Shown piece by piece: positions 1 through 8,609 of a stretch of DNA of 50,123 bases. A model generated the notes under the pieces. It worked only from the letters and a program-made list of their open reading frames with translations, did not search any database and was not told where the DNA came from. A program made the position numbers and the translations under genes. Numbering within the stretch: the first letter of the stretch is position 1; every line of letters begins with the position of its first letter. The DNA is taken from the NCBI GenBank assembly GCA_020848545.1, contig JADLHZ010000144.1, positions 1 through 50,123 of the forward strand. The letters run 5' to 3'. The DNA comes from Deltaproteobacteria bacterium. GTDB taxonomy: Bacteria; Myxococcota; JADLHZ01.

Positions 1-1
1 C

Positions 2-43
2 CTGCATCGCATCGTCTCCATGCTCGTCAAGATGACCTCGTAG
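2..43 (+). CDS. C-terminal end of an unidentified gene (partial)
   Basis: The first bases read in frame 2 as a short amphipathic tail ending in MLVKMTS and a TAG stop. It can only be the 3' end of a gene that starts left of the window, and 13 residues are too few to identify it. It is convergent with the minus-strand gene that ends at 122. Chance read-through is possible. Confidence 0.3.
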   Translation: MHRIVSMLVKMTS

Positions 44-60
44 CGCACTCCCAAAAAACC

Positions 61-96
61 GGCGACGGCGACGGCGACGTCAACGCCTACGGCTAC
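61..96. repeat. degenerate GGCNAC hexamer array
   Basis: Six consecutive hexamers follow the pattern G-G/T/C-C-N-A-C (GGCGAC three times, then GTCAAC, GCCTAC, GGCTAC). They sit in the intergenic stretch between two convergent gene ends. A related array in the opposite orientation lies at 46070-46142. Function unknown. Confidence 0.6.
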
Positions 97-121
97 GAGC
101 AATCTTCATGCGGTCGAAGGA

Positions 122-598
122 CTAGAACCGCGACGCGCGCTTCATCGTCTCGGTGATCGCCGTTTCGAGCGAGGCGCGTGGCCAGGCCGGCTGCGCTTTC
201 TCCATGATGTGCGTGACGGCGTCTTCGCGATTCTTCATCGTCAGGGTCTCGTCCTTCGTCAGCATCTGCAGGCCCATGAGTACGACCCGCGCGGTGGTGG
301 CCGCCATGCCGGTGCCCTCGACCCACTGCACGCTCGTCGAGACCTTGCCCTTCATCTCGTCGCTCATCTGTTTGATGAACGCGCGCTCGTCGTCTTGCAG
401 GCGCGGGATCTTGACGACGTCGATGATGGTCATCGTGATCAACTGACGAAACTCCGTGAGCATCTCGCGGTAGCCCCAGCGAATGGCGGTCAACACCGGC
501 ACCGTCGCGTTACCGCGCATGTAGAGGATGACGACGTCCTTCCACGCGCCCATGACCATCGCATCGTGCTGCGCCAGTACCCGAAAGCCGTCGACCAT
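122..598 (-). CDS. conserved-looking hypothetical protein, 158 aa
   Basis: I do not recognise this protein. It is 158 residues with no signal peptide or membrane segment, so it is probably cytoplasmic. It starts with a short strand-like segment (VVILYMRG), has a central helix rich in aromatic and charged residues, and ends in a basic helix. The alternation of strands and helices loosely recalls small single-domain signalling folds such as SpoIIAA/STAS-like proteins, but no diagnostic motif was seen. It starts 15 bases after the purE stop on the same strand, with AGGGA upstream of the ATG, so it may be the last gene of a purK-purE transcript. No link to purine synthesis can be read from its sequence. 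Confidence 0.65.
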   Translation of the reverse strand: MVDGFRVLAQHDAMVMGAWKDVVILYMRGNATVPVLTAIRWGYREMLTEFRQLITMTIIDVVKIPRLQDDERAFIKQMSDEMKGKVSTSVQWVEGTGMAATTARVVLMGLQMLTKDETLTMKNREDAVTHIMEKAQPAWPRASLETAITETMKRASRF

Positions 599-613
599 GA
601 CCGTGCTGTTCCC

Positions 614-1126
614 TCACCGCCCGTGCGAGCGCAATTTCTCGTCCTTCGCCTCGACGAGCTCGCGCAGGCGCGTCTTGTAGCGCTCGAGCCGCCCGCGCAG
701 CGCCTTGTCGCCGCCGGCCGCGAGCATCTGCGCCGCGAGCACACCGGCGTTGAAGGCGCCGCCGATGGCGACCGTGGCGACCGGCACGCCCTTCGGCATC
801 TGCACGATCGAATACAGCGCGTCTTGGCCGGACAAGTGGCCGATCGGCACCGGCACGCCGATGACCGGCAAGGTCGTGTGCGCCGCGATCATGCCCGGCA
901 GATGCGCCGCGCCGCCCGCGCCGGCGATGATCACAGAGAAGCCACGATCGGCGGCCGTCTCGGCGAAGGTGGCCATCGCTTTTGGCGTGCGATGCGCCGA
1001 CAGGATGCCGAGCTCGTAGGGCACGGAGAATTCGTCGAGCGCCCGCGCGGCGTCGGCCATGCACGCGAGATCGGAGTCGCTGCCCATCACGATCGCGACG
1101 CGTGGTCTTGCAGCCGCCTTAGCCAT
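614..1126 (-). CDS. purE: N5-carboxyaminoimidazole ribonucleotide mutase PurE
   Basis: PurE converts N5-CAIR to CAIR in de novo purine synthesis, using the product of PurK. The class I PurE signature is clear: VMGSDSDL near the N-terminus (phosphate binding), SAHRTP in the second strand-helix unit with the catalytic His, and [10 protein letters not shown] for nucleotide binding. At 170 residues the length matches bacterial PurE. I chose the ATG that gives [10 protein letters not shown]; an upstream in-frame start at 1174 would add 16 residues reaching into purK. The start overlaps the 3' end of purK by 8 bases, so the two are very probably translationally coupled. Confidence 0.95.
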   Translation of the reverse strand: MAKAAARPRVAIVMGSDSDLACMADAARALDEFSVPYELGILSAHRTPKAMATFAETAADRGFSVIIAGAGGAAHLPGMIAAHTTLPVIGVPVPIGHLSGQDALYSIVQMPKGVPVATVAIGGAFNAGVLAAQMLAAGGDKALRGRLERYKTRLRELVEAKDEKLRSHGR

Positions 1127-2327
1127 CGATCCACCCCTGCTCACATCGTTCCATCTCTTCGATGAGCTCGGCAAATTCCTCGATCTTGCGCACGTGGCCG
1201 TTGATGTGGCCGAGCTTTCTTCCGGGCAAGAGATCGGCCTTGCCGTACCAGTGCAGGTGCAAACGCGCGGTGATCGGCGGCAGCTTCCAGCCGTGCTTCT
1301 GCGCGGCGTTCGCTGGTCCGAGCACGTTCAACATCGCGAACGCCGGGTGCGTGCTCATCTCGCCGAGTGGCAGGCCGAGCAGCGCCCGCCAGTGATTCTC
1401 GAATTGGCTCGTGACGGCGGCGTCCTGGGTGAAGTGCCCGGAGTTGTGCACGCGCGGCGAGATTTCGTTGACCCACAAGCCGCCGTCCTTCAGCTCGAAG
1501 AGCTCGACCGCGAAGGTGCCTTGCAGCTGGAAGCCGTCGCTGATCTTCTTCGCGTAGGCGAACGCTTCTCGTTCGAGCTTTGGGTCGACGCCGAGCGCGC
1601 TCGCAGGCCCTTTGACCCACCGGCACACCCCGCCCGGCTGCTCGATGACGACGAGCGGGTACGCCTTGAACTCGCCGTTCGTGCTCTGACACGCGACGAG
1701 GGCGAGCTCGCGCACGAACGGGACATAGGGTTCGGCGAAGACGGTGCCGCCGCGCTCGAGCGACGCTTGGCAAAACTTGTCGAGCAGCTCGCGCCGGCTG
1801 GAGAGCGGCACGGGATCGTTCGCGAGGAACACGCCCTTGCCGTCGTAGCCCGTGCGCGACCACTTGAGCACGAAGCGCGAGCCGTATTCGCGATCGACTT
1901 CGTCGAGCCAAGGCTGGACGCGACCGCCCTCAGGCAGCACGAGCATCGGCGCCGTCGGCACGTTGATCGACTGCAGCGCGCGCTTCTGGCTGATCTTGTC
2001 TTGCAGCCGGCGCAAGGTCTCGAGCTCGGGCATGAAGTAGGTCTTCGCGTGCCGCGCCTTGTGCAAGAGCTCGGACGGGATGAACTCGTTCTCGAACGCG
2101 ACGAGCTCGACCTCGCCCAAGAAGCGCTTCAAGAGATCGAGATCTTCGTAGGAGCCGTAGAGCGCGTCTTTGACCAGGCGCGCCGCCGGATCGAGCGGGC
2201 CTTTGGCGAGCACCACCGGCCGCAGCCCGAGCCGCAGCGCCGCTTCTGCGAGCATCGCCGCGAGCTGGCCGCCGCCGAGGATGCCGACCTTGTAGCCGAG
2301 GGGTGGGATCGGGGGCTTCGTCGTCAC
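1119..2327 (-). CDS. purK: N5-carboxyaminoimidazole ribonucleotide synthase PurK
   Basis: PurK is an ATP-grasp enzyme that carboxylates AIR with bicarbonate and ATP to give N5-CAIR. The N-terminal [12 protein letters not shown] is the family's pre-ATP-grasp Rossmann signature. The middle carries [14 protein letters not shown] (ATP-grasp loop) and the C-terminal half carries [12 protein letters not shown] with the metal-binding Asn/Glu region. The length of 402 residues is slightly above the usual 355-390 because of insertions in the central domain (for example near residues 185-200). It lies upstream of purE and overlaps it. Many bacteria have the order purE-purK; here it is purK-purE. Confidence 0.95.
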   Translation of the reverse strand: MTTKPPIPPLGYKVGILGGGQLAAMLAEAALRLGLRPVVLAKGPLDPAARLVKDALYGSYEDLDLLKRFLGEVELVAFENEFIPSELLHKARHAKTYFMPELETLRRLQDKISQKRALQSINVPTAPMLVLPEGGRVQPWLDEVDREYGSRFVLKWSRTGYDGKGVFLANDPVPLSSRRELLDKFCQASLERGGTVFAEPYVPFVRELALVACQSTNGEFKAYPLVVIEQPGGVCRWVKGPASALGVDPKLEREAFAYAKKISDGFQLQGTFAVELFELKDGGLWVNEISPRVHNSGHFTQDAAVTSQFENHWRALLGLPLGEMSTHPAFAMLNVLGPANAAQKHGWKLPPITARLHLHWYGKADLLPGRKLGHINGHVRKIEEFAELIEEMERCEQGWIDG

Positions 2328-2401
2328 GGTCGCACCCTCATAGCCCGGCCGGTGAGATCATCTCCAGCCCCGAGGACGGGCGCGAATGGAAATGGGAGCG
2401 C

Positions 2402-4033
2402 TCAGCCGCGGCGGCGGTGCAGGCGCACAGCGAGCATCATCGCGGCGACGAGCAAGGTGATCTGCACGGCGGCGGCGGTGTCGCGGCCGCTCTCGGGCGC
2501 GCCGACAGGCACGGCTGAGCCGCAGCGCATGCCGAGGTCAGGAACTTTTTCGGACTTCGGGTTGATGTCGATGACGAAGGGCTGCGTGCCGTCGGTCGAC
2601 TCGACGATCGCGTAGGTGGCGATGACGCCGCTCTCGACGGTGATCGTGACGTCGTTCTTGCCGTCCCGGCCCGCGATCTCGGTGACCGCGACGCCGCGCT
2701 GGCCTTGGCGCTGCCACACCTGCGCCACCTGCGTGCGCACATCGTCCGAGCCGCCGACCAAGCGGAAGACGTAGCTCGCGGCGCCGCCCGGGAGGATGCG
2801 ATAGTACTTGGCGCCGCGATCTTCTTGGATCTCGCCTTGATCGTTCTGGCTCGGCCCGGCGCCGACGTCGAGCTGCTTCTGCAACGCGACCGCGGGCCAG
2901 TTGCTGGCGCCGTCGCCGACCCAGTCGAACGCGCGGTTCGTGGACGGAACGGTGGGGTCGACGTTGAAGTGGCCCTTCACCGCCATCGCGACGCGGTAGC
3001 GCTTCAAGAACGCTTCGAACTCGCCGCCGGTCGCTTGCAGCGTTTGCCGCAGCGCAGACGGCGTGCCGGTGAGGCCGCTGCCACGCTTTTGCCAGAACAA
3101 GCGCATGATCTCGGAGCCGACGGTGATGCCGCGGCTCGCTTGGCCTTGGGTCGCGAGCTGCTGGATCAAGTACTTCCAGAACACCGACGAGTCGTAGCTC
3201 TGGTTCCAGAAGTCGATGTCGGTCGCCGCGAAGTGATCGTTCGGATCGTAAGGCGTCTGCGAGCCGAAGCCAGGCACGCCGAACGAGAAGTCGGCGCCGG
3301 TGTTGGCGGTGCCTTCGAGCGGGAAGGTGTCGTAGTACGCTGGGTTGTTGAGCTTCGCGAAGCTGATGCCGAAGTCGCCCGGCGTCGACGCGACTTGCAC
3401 TTGGTGGAAGAACTCGTGGGCGCAGAGCCACGGCAAGTACCACTCGGGCGCGTGGTTCGAGAGCGTGATGCCGATGATCGCCATCGAGTAGCTGCGATCG
3501 ACGTTGACGATGCGGACCTCGGTGCGGGGCGACGGGAGCTCGAGGCCAAGCGAGCCGTTCACGGCGCGCGCGTGCTCCATGTAGTGGCCGGCTTTTTCGA
3601 CGTAGTCCGGCACGCCGTTGCCCGCGACGAGCGTGCGCGTCGAGCCGTCCGGCATCGGGATCGTCGCGTTCGTGTCGGCGAGCGGCGGCACGTCGGTGGA
3701 GCTCGCGTCCTTCGTGTAAAGAAATTTGAACATCGGGGTCAGGTACTCGCTGACCTCGCCGTGGATGAGGATCTCGGCGACGATACCGTGCGCCGGGTTG
3801 TTCTCGACGAGCATATCGCGCGCGTGCATCGCTTCCGGCGTGGCGCAGCCGACACCGCTCGGGCGATTGTCTGAACCGCGCAAGGCCATGCGGAAGAAGG
3901 CGTCGGCGTCTTTGAGGGTCTCGATCTTCAGCGTTTTCGGGCTGGTGGCGATGGGCTCGCTGGGCGTGCGAAATAGAAACGAATCCGACGCGATTAATTG
4001 ACTCGTTGCGGCAAGGAGCAGCGCGATCACCAT
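2402..4033 (-). CDS. exported HExxH-containing protein with C-terminal membrane anchor, putative metallopeptidase
   Basis: This 543-residue protein begins with a short hydrophobic segment (MVIALLLAATSQ) compatible with a signal peptide. It ends with a hydrophobic helix followed by RLHRRRG, an arrangement like the sorting tails of Myxococcota, although the usual Gly-Cys pair is replaced by RCGSAVP. Residues 206-210 read HEFFH, an HExxH zinc-peptidase motif inside a hydrophobic helix, and many Tyr/Trp residues follow. A further domain near the C-terminus (KYYRILPGGAASYVF) looks beta-rich. It is probably a surface or periplasmic zinc protease of unknown substrate. The metal ligand outside HExxH was not identified, so catalysis is inferred. 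Confidence 0.8.
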   Translation of the reverse strand: MVIALLLAATSQLIASDSFLFRTPSEPIATSPKTLKIETLKDADAFFRMALRGSDNRPSGVGCATPEAMHARDMLVENNPAHGIVAEILIHGEVSEYLTPMFKFLYTKDASSTDVPPLADTNATIPMPDGSTRTLVAGNGVPDYVEKAGHYMEHARAVNGSLGLELPSPRTEVRIVNVDRSYSMAIIGITLSNHAPEWYLPWLCAHEFFHQVQVASTPGDFGISFAKLNNPAYYDTFPLEGTANTGADFSFGVPGFGSQTPYDPNDHFAATDIDFWNQSYDSSVFWKYLIQQLATQGQASRGITVGSEIMRLFWQKRGSGLTGTPSALRQTLQATGGEFEAFLKRYRVAMAVKGHFNVDPTVPSTNRAFDWVGDGASNWPAVALQKQLDVGAGPSQNDQGEIQEDRGAKYYRILPGGAASYVFRLVGGSDDVRTQVAQVWQRQGQRGVAVTEIAGRDGKNDVTITVESGVIATYAIVESTDGTQPFVIDINPKSEKVPDLGMRCGSAVPVGAPESGRDTAAAVQITLLVAAMMLAVRLHRRRG

Positions 4034-4102
4034 ATATACGCGTTATCGCTCCCGGCCTGGCATTGGTTGTGTGCGGAAGTGGGGTTTGGTAGGCAGCCGC
4101 CC
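4034..4102. promoter_or_regulatory. divergent promoter region
   Basis: This 69-base gap separates the starts of the minus-strand HExxH gene and the plus-strand outer-membrane protein gene, so both promoters should lie here. It is richer in A/T than its surroundings around 4030-4050 (CATATATACG). I cannot assign a -35/-10 pair with confidence. Confidence 0.4.
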
Positions 4103-4969
4103 GTGTTCATTGGACTTGCCGTCGCTTGGGTCGCGGCGCTGCCGGACGCAACGGCCCTGCGTCCCGAGCGCATGCTTCAGCAGACCGAGCTGACCGTCGA
4201 CGTGGGTCTGTCCGGGCTCTCTTCATCTACGACCAGGACGCCGACGGGCGGCCTCGAGCGCGACCATTACGAGACGATCACCACCCGCGTGCGCGCGGAG
4301 GTGGGGATCACCCGCTATCTGAAGCTCGAGCTGATGGTGCCGCTCGTCGACTACGTGCGCTCGCGATCGTACGGCCTCTCGGTCACGCGCTTTGGCGATC
4401 CGATGGTCGGGCTCGCCGCTGGTGGCACGCTCGGGACCGAGGGCGTGCTGGCCGATCTGCAAGTCGCCGTCTTCGGCGAGCTGTACTTCCCGACCGCGCG
4501 GCAGATCATCTCGAGCCCGATCGATCCCGAGCTGCGCCTGTCGCCGCGCGGCATCGTTGCCACGACGGGCGGCGTCATGGGCTTGCTCGGCGCGTTCCTC
4601 GGCTATCGCTACGAGCGCGATCGCACCGGCGTCGAGCTCAGCGCGCGCGGGATCTTTCGGCTGCGCTCGAACGATGCGTCGAACGGCGCCGGCTTCGACG
4701 CACGCGCGGAGCTCAGGGTCTTCACCTCGCTCCTCGTCGGCTTTCGCGTCGACGGCATGTTTGCGTTCGGCGGCTTGGGGCAGGCGTTGATCTCGGCGTC
4801 GCGCCTCGCCGACAGCGCGGGTTGGGTCGATGTCACGGTGATCGCCGGTTGGCGCTTCTTCAAAGGGCTCGACGTGATCGCGGCGTTCTCGGCGCCGGCG
4901 CATGTGGCGGCTGGGGGCTATGCGCTGCAAGGGCAGGCGTTGTTGTCGTGGACGTACATTCCGAAGTGA
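4103..4969 (+). CDS. outer-membrane beta-barrel protein
   Basis: The protein has 288 residues from the proposed GTG start, beginning with a hydrophobic stretch (VFIGLAVAWVAALPDATA) that fits a signal peptide with a cleavable Ala site. The rest is a series of amphipathic strands with alternating hydrophobic and polar residues (for example LKLELMVPLVDY, LADLQVAVFGELYFP, FTSLLVGFRVDGMFAFGG, WVDVTVIAGWRFF). This is typical of 10-14-stranded outer-membrane barrels, but no specific family was recognised. The start is a choice: an in-frame start at 3998 would overlap the divergent gene and gives an unlikely N-terminus. The TGA stop overlaps the tilS ATG by one base. Confidence 0.75.
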   Translation: MFIGLAVAWVAALPDATALRPERMLQQTELTVDVGLSGLSSSTTRTPTGGLERDHYETITTRVRAEVGITRYLKLELMVPLVDYVRSRSYGLSVTRFGDPMVGLAAGGTLGTEGVLADLQVAVFGELYFPTARQIISSPIDPELRLSPRGIVATTGGVMGLLGAFLGYRYERDRTGVELSARGIFRLRSNDASNGAGFDARAELRVFTSLLVGFRVDGMFAFGGLGQALISASRLADSAGWVDVTVIAGWRFFKGLDVIAAFSAPAHVAAGGYALQGQALLSWTYIPK

Positions 4970-5940
4970 TGCAGCCGAAGGATCTCATCGGCGAGCTTCG
5001 CCGCTTCCTGCACGACGCGCGCGTCGTTCGCTCCGCCGGCATCCTGCTCGCGGTCAGCGGTGGTCGCGACTCGATGGCGCTCGCCAAAGCGTTCACCTTC
5101 TTGAACGCGCGAAGCGATCAGCCGTGGCGCATTCACGCTGCCGTCGTCGATCACGCGCTCCGTAAAGGTTCGGCGAGGGAAGCACGCTTCGTGCGCGACA
5201 CTTTGCTCGCGTGGGGTGTCGGCTGCGAGCTCGTCACGCTGTCGCCGCCGAAGGCCATGCCGCAGGGCGCGCTCGCGTGGGCCCGAGACGCGCGCTACGC
5301 TTCGCTCGAAGCGCTGCGGCGCGCGTTGCAGCTTTCGTACGTGGCGACGGCGCACCACATGGACGACCAAGCCGAGACGCTGATCCTGCGGTTGGTCCGC
5401 GGCGCGGCCCCTGGCTCGCTCGGCGCGATGCGGCCGCGCCAAGGTGCGCTCTTGCGGCCGTTCCTCGGGGTGCGTCGCGCCGACGTCGATCGCTTCGTCA
5501 AGAAGCACGGCGTGCCGTTCGTCGACGATCCGACGAACGATGATCCTAGCCATCCACGCACCCGCGTCCGTCGCGAGGTGATGCCGCTGCTACAAGCGAT
5601 CGGCGGCGCCGACGTGGCCACGCGGCTGTCGGCGCTGGCGGCGGATCTCGCGGAGGACGACGCTGCGCTCGCGGCCGCGTTGCCTGCGCTCGGCCGCGGC
5701 GCGACCGTGGCGCTCGCGAAGCTCTCGGCGATGCCGGCGGCGCTGCAGCGGCGCGCGATTTGGACTTGGTTGCAGGCACACGCCGATCCACGCGCGCTCG
5801 GCCGGGCGCACGTCGATCAGTGCCTGGTGCTCGTTGCCGGCGCCGATCCCAAAGCAGCGGTGAAGCTCCCTGGCGGTCGGGTCGTCGTGCGCGAGCCTAC
5901 GCGGGTCCGGGTGCGAGCGCGACAGGGTCAGAAGCGATAG
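4969..5940 (+). CDS. tilS: tRNA(Ile)-lysidine synthase TilS
   Basis: TilS uses ATP and lysine to convert C34 of the CAU-anticodon tRNA-Ile to lysidine, so that it reads AUA. The PP-loop motif SGGRDS, the family signature SGGxDS, lies at about residues 30-35. VDHALRKGSAREARFV and TAHHMDDQAETLILRLVRG are the conserved tRNA-binding and catalytic segments, and DDPTNDDPSHPRTRVRREVMPLL is the conserved block after the PP-loop domain. It is 323 residues long and lacks an extended C-terminal domain, as in shorter bacterial versions. The ATG overlaps the preceding stop (TGATG). Its 3' end overlaps the convergent barrel-protein gene by 13 bases. Confidence 0.95.
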   Translation: MQPKDLIGELRRFLHDARVVRSAGILLAVSGGRDSMALAKAFTFLNARSDQPWRIHAAVVDHALRKGSAREARFVRDTLLAWGVGCELVTLSPPKAMPQGALAWARDARYASLEALRRALQLSYVATAHHMDDQAETLILRLVRGAAPGSLGAMRPRQGALLRPFLGVRRADVDRFVKKHGVPFVDDPTNDDPSHPRTRVRREVMPLLQAIGGADVATRLSALAADLAEDDAALAAALPALGRGATVALAKLSAMPAALQRRAIWTWLQAHADPRALGRAHVDQCLVLVAGADPKAAVKLPGGRVVVREPTRVRVRARQGQKR

Positions 5941-6500
5941 CCGAGCGTGAGGCTCGGCACACCGGTGTAAGCGAACAAATAATAGTACGCGATGCCGAGC
6001 GTGGTCTGAGCGATCGTCTGCGGCGCGAGCGCATAGCCGAAGATCGGCAAGCGGACGCCCAGCGAGAAGCCGCCGGGCAGCGTGAGGATGAGTGAAAAGC
6101 CGGCGCCGATCGCAAACACCGGATCGGTCTGACCCGGCGTCGGCTCGTACCGCGGATAGCCCGTGGACCCGCCGCGACTCGTCGACCAGCCGGGCGACAG
6201 GTGAAAGAAGAAGCCGAGCTTCAGCCATTGCTTTTGCGTCACGCTCCAGTGTGGACCACCGCCGAGCGCGAAGGACCCCATCTCGCCGTTGCTGACGAGC
6301 GGCAAGAGCAAGCCGCCGGAGAGGAAGACGTTGCCGTCGCCCCAGTTCACGTCGAGCGCCGGCGCCATCTGGCCGGCGCCGAAGCCGAGCGAGAAGCTCC
6401 GCCGATCGGCGCGCTCGTACGGCGTCGGCGCGGCGGCGGCGGTCGTGAAAGGATCGGCAGCACAGAGAAGGAAGATCGCGAGCAACATGAGAGACTCCAT
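5928..6500 (-). CDS. small outer-membrane beta-barrel protein
   Basis: A 190-residue protein with a signal peptide (MESLMLLAIFLLCAADP) followed by amphipathic strands (FSLGFGAGQMAPALDVNW, VFLSGGLLLPLV, FSLILTLPGGFSLGVRLPIFGYAL). It ends in LTLGYRF, and the terminal Phe is the classic recognition signal of the BAM assembly machinery. It is therefore probably an 8-stranded barrel of unknown role. I chose Met at 6500 because it opens the hydrophobic segment; 6527 is also possible. The last 13 bases overlap the 3' end of tilS on the other strand. Confidence 0.75.
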   Translation of the reverse strand: MESLMLLAIFLLCAADPFTTAAAAPTPYERADRRSFSLGFGAGQMAPALDVNWGDGNVFLSGGLLLPLVSNGEMGSFALGGGPHWSVTQKQWLKLGFFFHLSPGWSTSRGGSTGYPRYEPTPGQTDPVFAIGAGFSLILTLPGGFSLGVRLPIFGYALAPQTIAQTTLGIAYYYLFAYTGVPSLTLGYRF

Positions 6501-6585
6501 CGAAGAACGTGGCGTCCCCCAGAGCAACGCGCGTGCCAGAGCGCAGCACGCAATGGACGCGCGCGAGCGGCGATGGAATCGAAAA

Positions 6586-6620
6586 GTGACGAAGCGCGAC
6601 GAAGCGTGACGAAGCGCGAC
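6586..6620. repeat. tandem 10-bp repeat between barrel-protein and XRE genes
   Basis: The unit GYGACGAAGC occurs three times in perfect 10-base register, followed by a partial fourth unit (GCGACGTTGG). It lies about 86 bases upstream of the barrel-protein start and just beyond the stop of the XRE gene. A spacing near one helical turn would suit cooperative protein binding, but slippage during replication is a simpler explanation. Confidence 0.6.
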
Positions 6621-6628
6621 GTTGGGCG

Positions 6629-6901
6629 TTAGAGCTCGAACAGCGCCCGCACATCGACCCGCAACTTCTCGCAGAGCCGCTCGAGCGTCTGCAGCGTCGC
6701 GTTGACCTGCGCTTCTTCCAACTTCTGATAGGTCTCGACCGGCATCATCAGCGCGGTCGCGGCGTCATTCATGCTCCACCGGCGCCGCAGCCGTTGCTTG
6801 CGCAGCGTGCGGGCCAGGCGATCTTTCAAGCTCAAATTCTCTTTGCGTGGCGAAGCTTCACGCTCCGCCGGTGGAACTTCGACCAACTTCACTGCGCTCA
6901 T
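6629..6901 (-). CDS. small XRE-family helix-turn-helix regulator
   Basis: A 90-residue protein with a basic region (residues 25-42, many Arg/Lys) leading into an XRE-type HTH: RRRWSMNDAATALMMPVETYQKLEEAQVNATLQTLERLCEKLRVDVRALFEL, where the second helix and the recognition helix are separated by a turn at MMPVETY. The N-terminal 20 residues are Glu/Pro-rich and probably disordered. It is the last gene of a tight minus-strand operon, 29 bases after the carrier-protein gene, so it may control that operon or the downstream barrel-protein gene. Its target is not evident. Confidence 0.8.
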   Translation of the reverse strand: MSAVKLVEVPPAEREASPRKENLSLKDRLARTLRKQRLRRRWSMNDAATALMMPVETYQKLEEAQVNATLQTLERLCEKLRVDVRALFEL

Positions 6902-6930
6902 GATCGACGAACCGAGCGCGGCGAAAAGAA

Positions 6931-7197
6931 TCAGACCGCCGGCTTCTGCGCCGCAATATAGGACGCCAGCGCATTGACCGACGCGAACGCCGTCTTGCCG
7001 GCCTTTTCGTCAGCCACCTGCACGCCGAAGGTCTCCTCGACCGACACCGCGAGCTGCAGCGCATCGAGCGAGTCGAGGCCGAGGCCGCCGCCACCACCAA
7101 AGAGGGGCGCGCTGTCGTCGATCGACTCGGGGGTGACGCCGTCGAGCTTCAAGGCGTCGATCAGCATTTGCTTAATCCGCAGCTTCAAGTCCGCCAT
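6931..7197 (-). CDS. acyl/peptidyl carrier protein
   Basis: An 88-residue carrier protein. GLDSLDALQ contains the Ser (about residue 43) that receives the 4'-phosphopantetheine arm; helix I is LKLRIKQMLIDALKL and helix III follows ASVNALASYIAA. A run of five glycines (FGGGGGLGLDSLD) just before the Ser site is also seen in dedicated carrier proteins that work outside fatty-acid synthesis. The gene starts 13 bases after the halogenase-like flavoenzyme gene, so the flavoenzyme may act on a substrate tethered to this carrier. There is no ketosynthase, adenylation domain or phosphopantetheinyl transferase nearby, so this is not the fatty-acid-synthesis acpP by context. Confidence 0.9.
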   Translation of the reverse strand: MADLKLRIKQMLIDALKLDGVTPESIDDSAPLFGGGGGLGLDSLDALQLAVSVEETFGVQVADEKAGKTAFASVNALASYIAAQKPAV

Positions 7198-7210
7198 GTC
7201 GTTTGCCCTC

Positions 7211-8500
7211 TTACGCCGAGGCCCGGTCGATCATCGCTATCCCGCGTGACTTGGCGATGCGGCGGTTCATGTAGACGACGAACTGCATCGCCCAGATGCG
7301 CGCCTTGAACTTCAGCGACGGGAAAATGTTGCCGGCGAGCACGCCCGAGATCGCGTTCATCATGCGGAAGCGGTTCGTAGGCCGAAAGAAGATGTCGATG
7401 AACGCTTCGTCGTAGAAGCCGTAGATGAAGGTCCAGAAGGTGCCCATGCCGCGGCGCATGCGCTGCTCGTAGGGGCGAAACGCCTTCTGGTCGGTGAGCA
7501 GCTCCGGCTTGTCCTTCTTCAACGCCGGCACCGCCAGCTTCACGATCTCCTCGGCGCAGCGCATGCTCAACAGCACGCCCGAGCTGAACACTGGATCCAA
7601 GAAGCACGCCGCGTCGCCGCAGAGCACCCAGCCCGGGCCGCTGAAACGATCGCTCTTGTAGGAGAAGGTGCCCTCGGTCATCACCGGCATGAGTTGCTCG
7701 GCGCCTTCCAAGCGCGCTTTCACCGGGGCGCAGTCGGCCATTGCCGCCTTGAACATCTCTTCCGGCTTCTCCTTCTTGTCGCGCCAGTAGCTGTGGTGCA
7801 TGACGGCGCCGACGCTCGTGACGTCGCCCTTGAAAGGGATGACCCAAATCCAACCGCCCGGAAAGCAGCCGATGGTAATCGAGCCTTCGTGCTTTCCGTC
7901 GAAGCGCTTGACGTTCTTGAAGTGGGTGAACGCCGCTGCCTTGTTCAGGATCTTGTCGGCCTTCCTCAGGTTCAGCTTCTTCGAGAGGAGCGACGCGCGG
8001 CCGCTGGCGTCGACCACGAGCTTGGCTTTGATGGTGATTGGCGTTGGGTCACCGTCGAGCGCGTGGGCGACGACGCCGACCGCGCGCTCGCCTTCGAAGA
8101 GCACGTCGTCGACCTGCCAGCGCTCGCGCACGTCGGCGCCGGCCTTCCGTGTGTTGTTCAACAGGATCTGATCATGCTCGTCGCGCTTGACGTGGTACGC
8201 GTAGCCGTACGGGCAGTCCATCGCGTTCTTGAACTCGTACATGTACTCGCGCTTGCCGTCGGCGGTGACGAAGTGCGCGCCGTGCTTCTGAATGAACGTG
8301 CTCTCGATGGTGCCGGAGACGCCGAGCCGCTCGTAGAGCTCGCGCACCATCGGCAGCATCGACTCGCCGATCTTGAAGCGCGGGAACTGCTCGCGCTCGA
8401 GGACGATGACCTTCAGGCCTTCTTTGGCGAGCAGGGTGCCCGCCGTCGAGCCGCCAGGGCCGCCACCGATGACTACGACATCCACATGCAGGGTGTTCAT
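7211..8500 (-). CDS. FAD-dependent halogenase-like oxidoreductase
   Basis: A 429-residue flavoenzyme. The N-terminus has the dinucleotide-binding GGGPGGS (residues 12-18), and FKIGESMLP (42-50) and GDAACFLDPVFSSGV (about 295-309) are conserved FAD-binding segments of the tryptophan-halogenase/geranylgeranyl-reductase superfamily. Residues 217-222 read WIWVIP, matching the WxWxIP motif used to recognise flavin-dependent halogenases, where it is thought to prevent monooxygenation. The catalytic Lys of true halogenases could not be placed with certainty, so a carrier-bound hydroxylase or dehydrogenase is an alternative. It is the first gene of an operon with a carrier protein (13-base gap), consistent with a tethered substrate. 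A 39-bp element repeated upstream of the FIST operon lies 16 bases above the start codon. Confidence 0.85.
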   Translation of the reverse strand: MNTLHVDVVVIGGGPGGSTAGTLLAKEGLKVIVLEREQFPRFKIGESMLPMVRELYERLGVSGTIESTFIQKHGAHFVTADGKREYMYEFKNAMDCPYGYAYHVKRDEHDQILLNNTRKAGADVRERWQVDDVLFEGERAVGVVAHALDGDPTPITIKAKLVVDASGRASLLSKKLNLRKADKILNKAAAFTHFKNVKRFDGKHEGSITIGCFPGGWIWVIPFKGDVTSVGAVMHHSYWRDKKEKPEEMFKAAMADCAPVKARLEGAEQLMPVMTEGTFSYKSDRFSGPGWVLCGDAACFLDPVFSSGVLLSMRCAEEIVKLAVPALKKDKPELLTDQKAFRPYEQRMRRGMGTFWTFIYGFYDEAFIDIFFRPTNRFRMMNAISGVLAGNIFPSLKFKARIWAMQFVVYMNRRIAKSRGIAMIDRASA

Positions 8501-8516
8501 CGCGGTGGGAGATGGT

Positions 8517-8555
8517 CGGATCGCGTCATTTCAGTCAAGGCTGCGGGGTATTTTG
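8517..8555 (-). promoter_or_regulatory. 39-bp repeated element, copy A
   Basis: This segment matches 10094-10132 at 36 of 39 positions in the same orientation. Read on the minus strand it contains CAAAATACCCCGC, CCTTG and GAAATGACGCGAT. It lies between the end of the 74-residue protein gene and the ATG of the halogenase-like gene. A TTGACT is present but has no good -10 at the right distance, so its role as a promoter or operator is inferred from conservation and position only. Confidence 0.55.
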
Positions 8556-8609
8556 CCTCCGGGACACCATGAACATCTCGTTGGTGTCGACCGCAGCGGA
8601 TCAAGCCCA

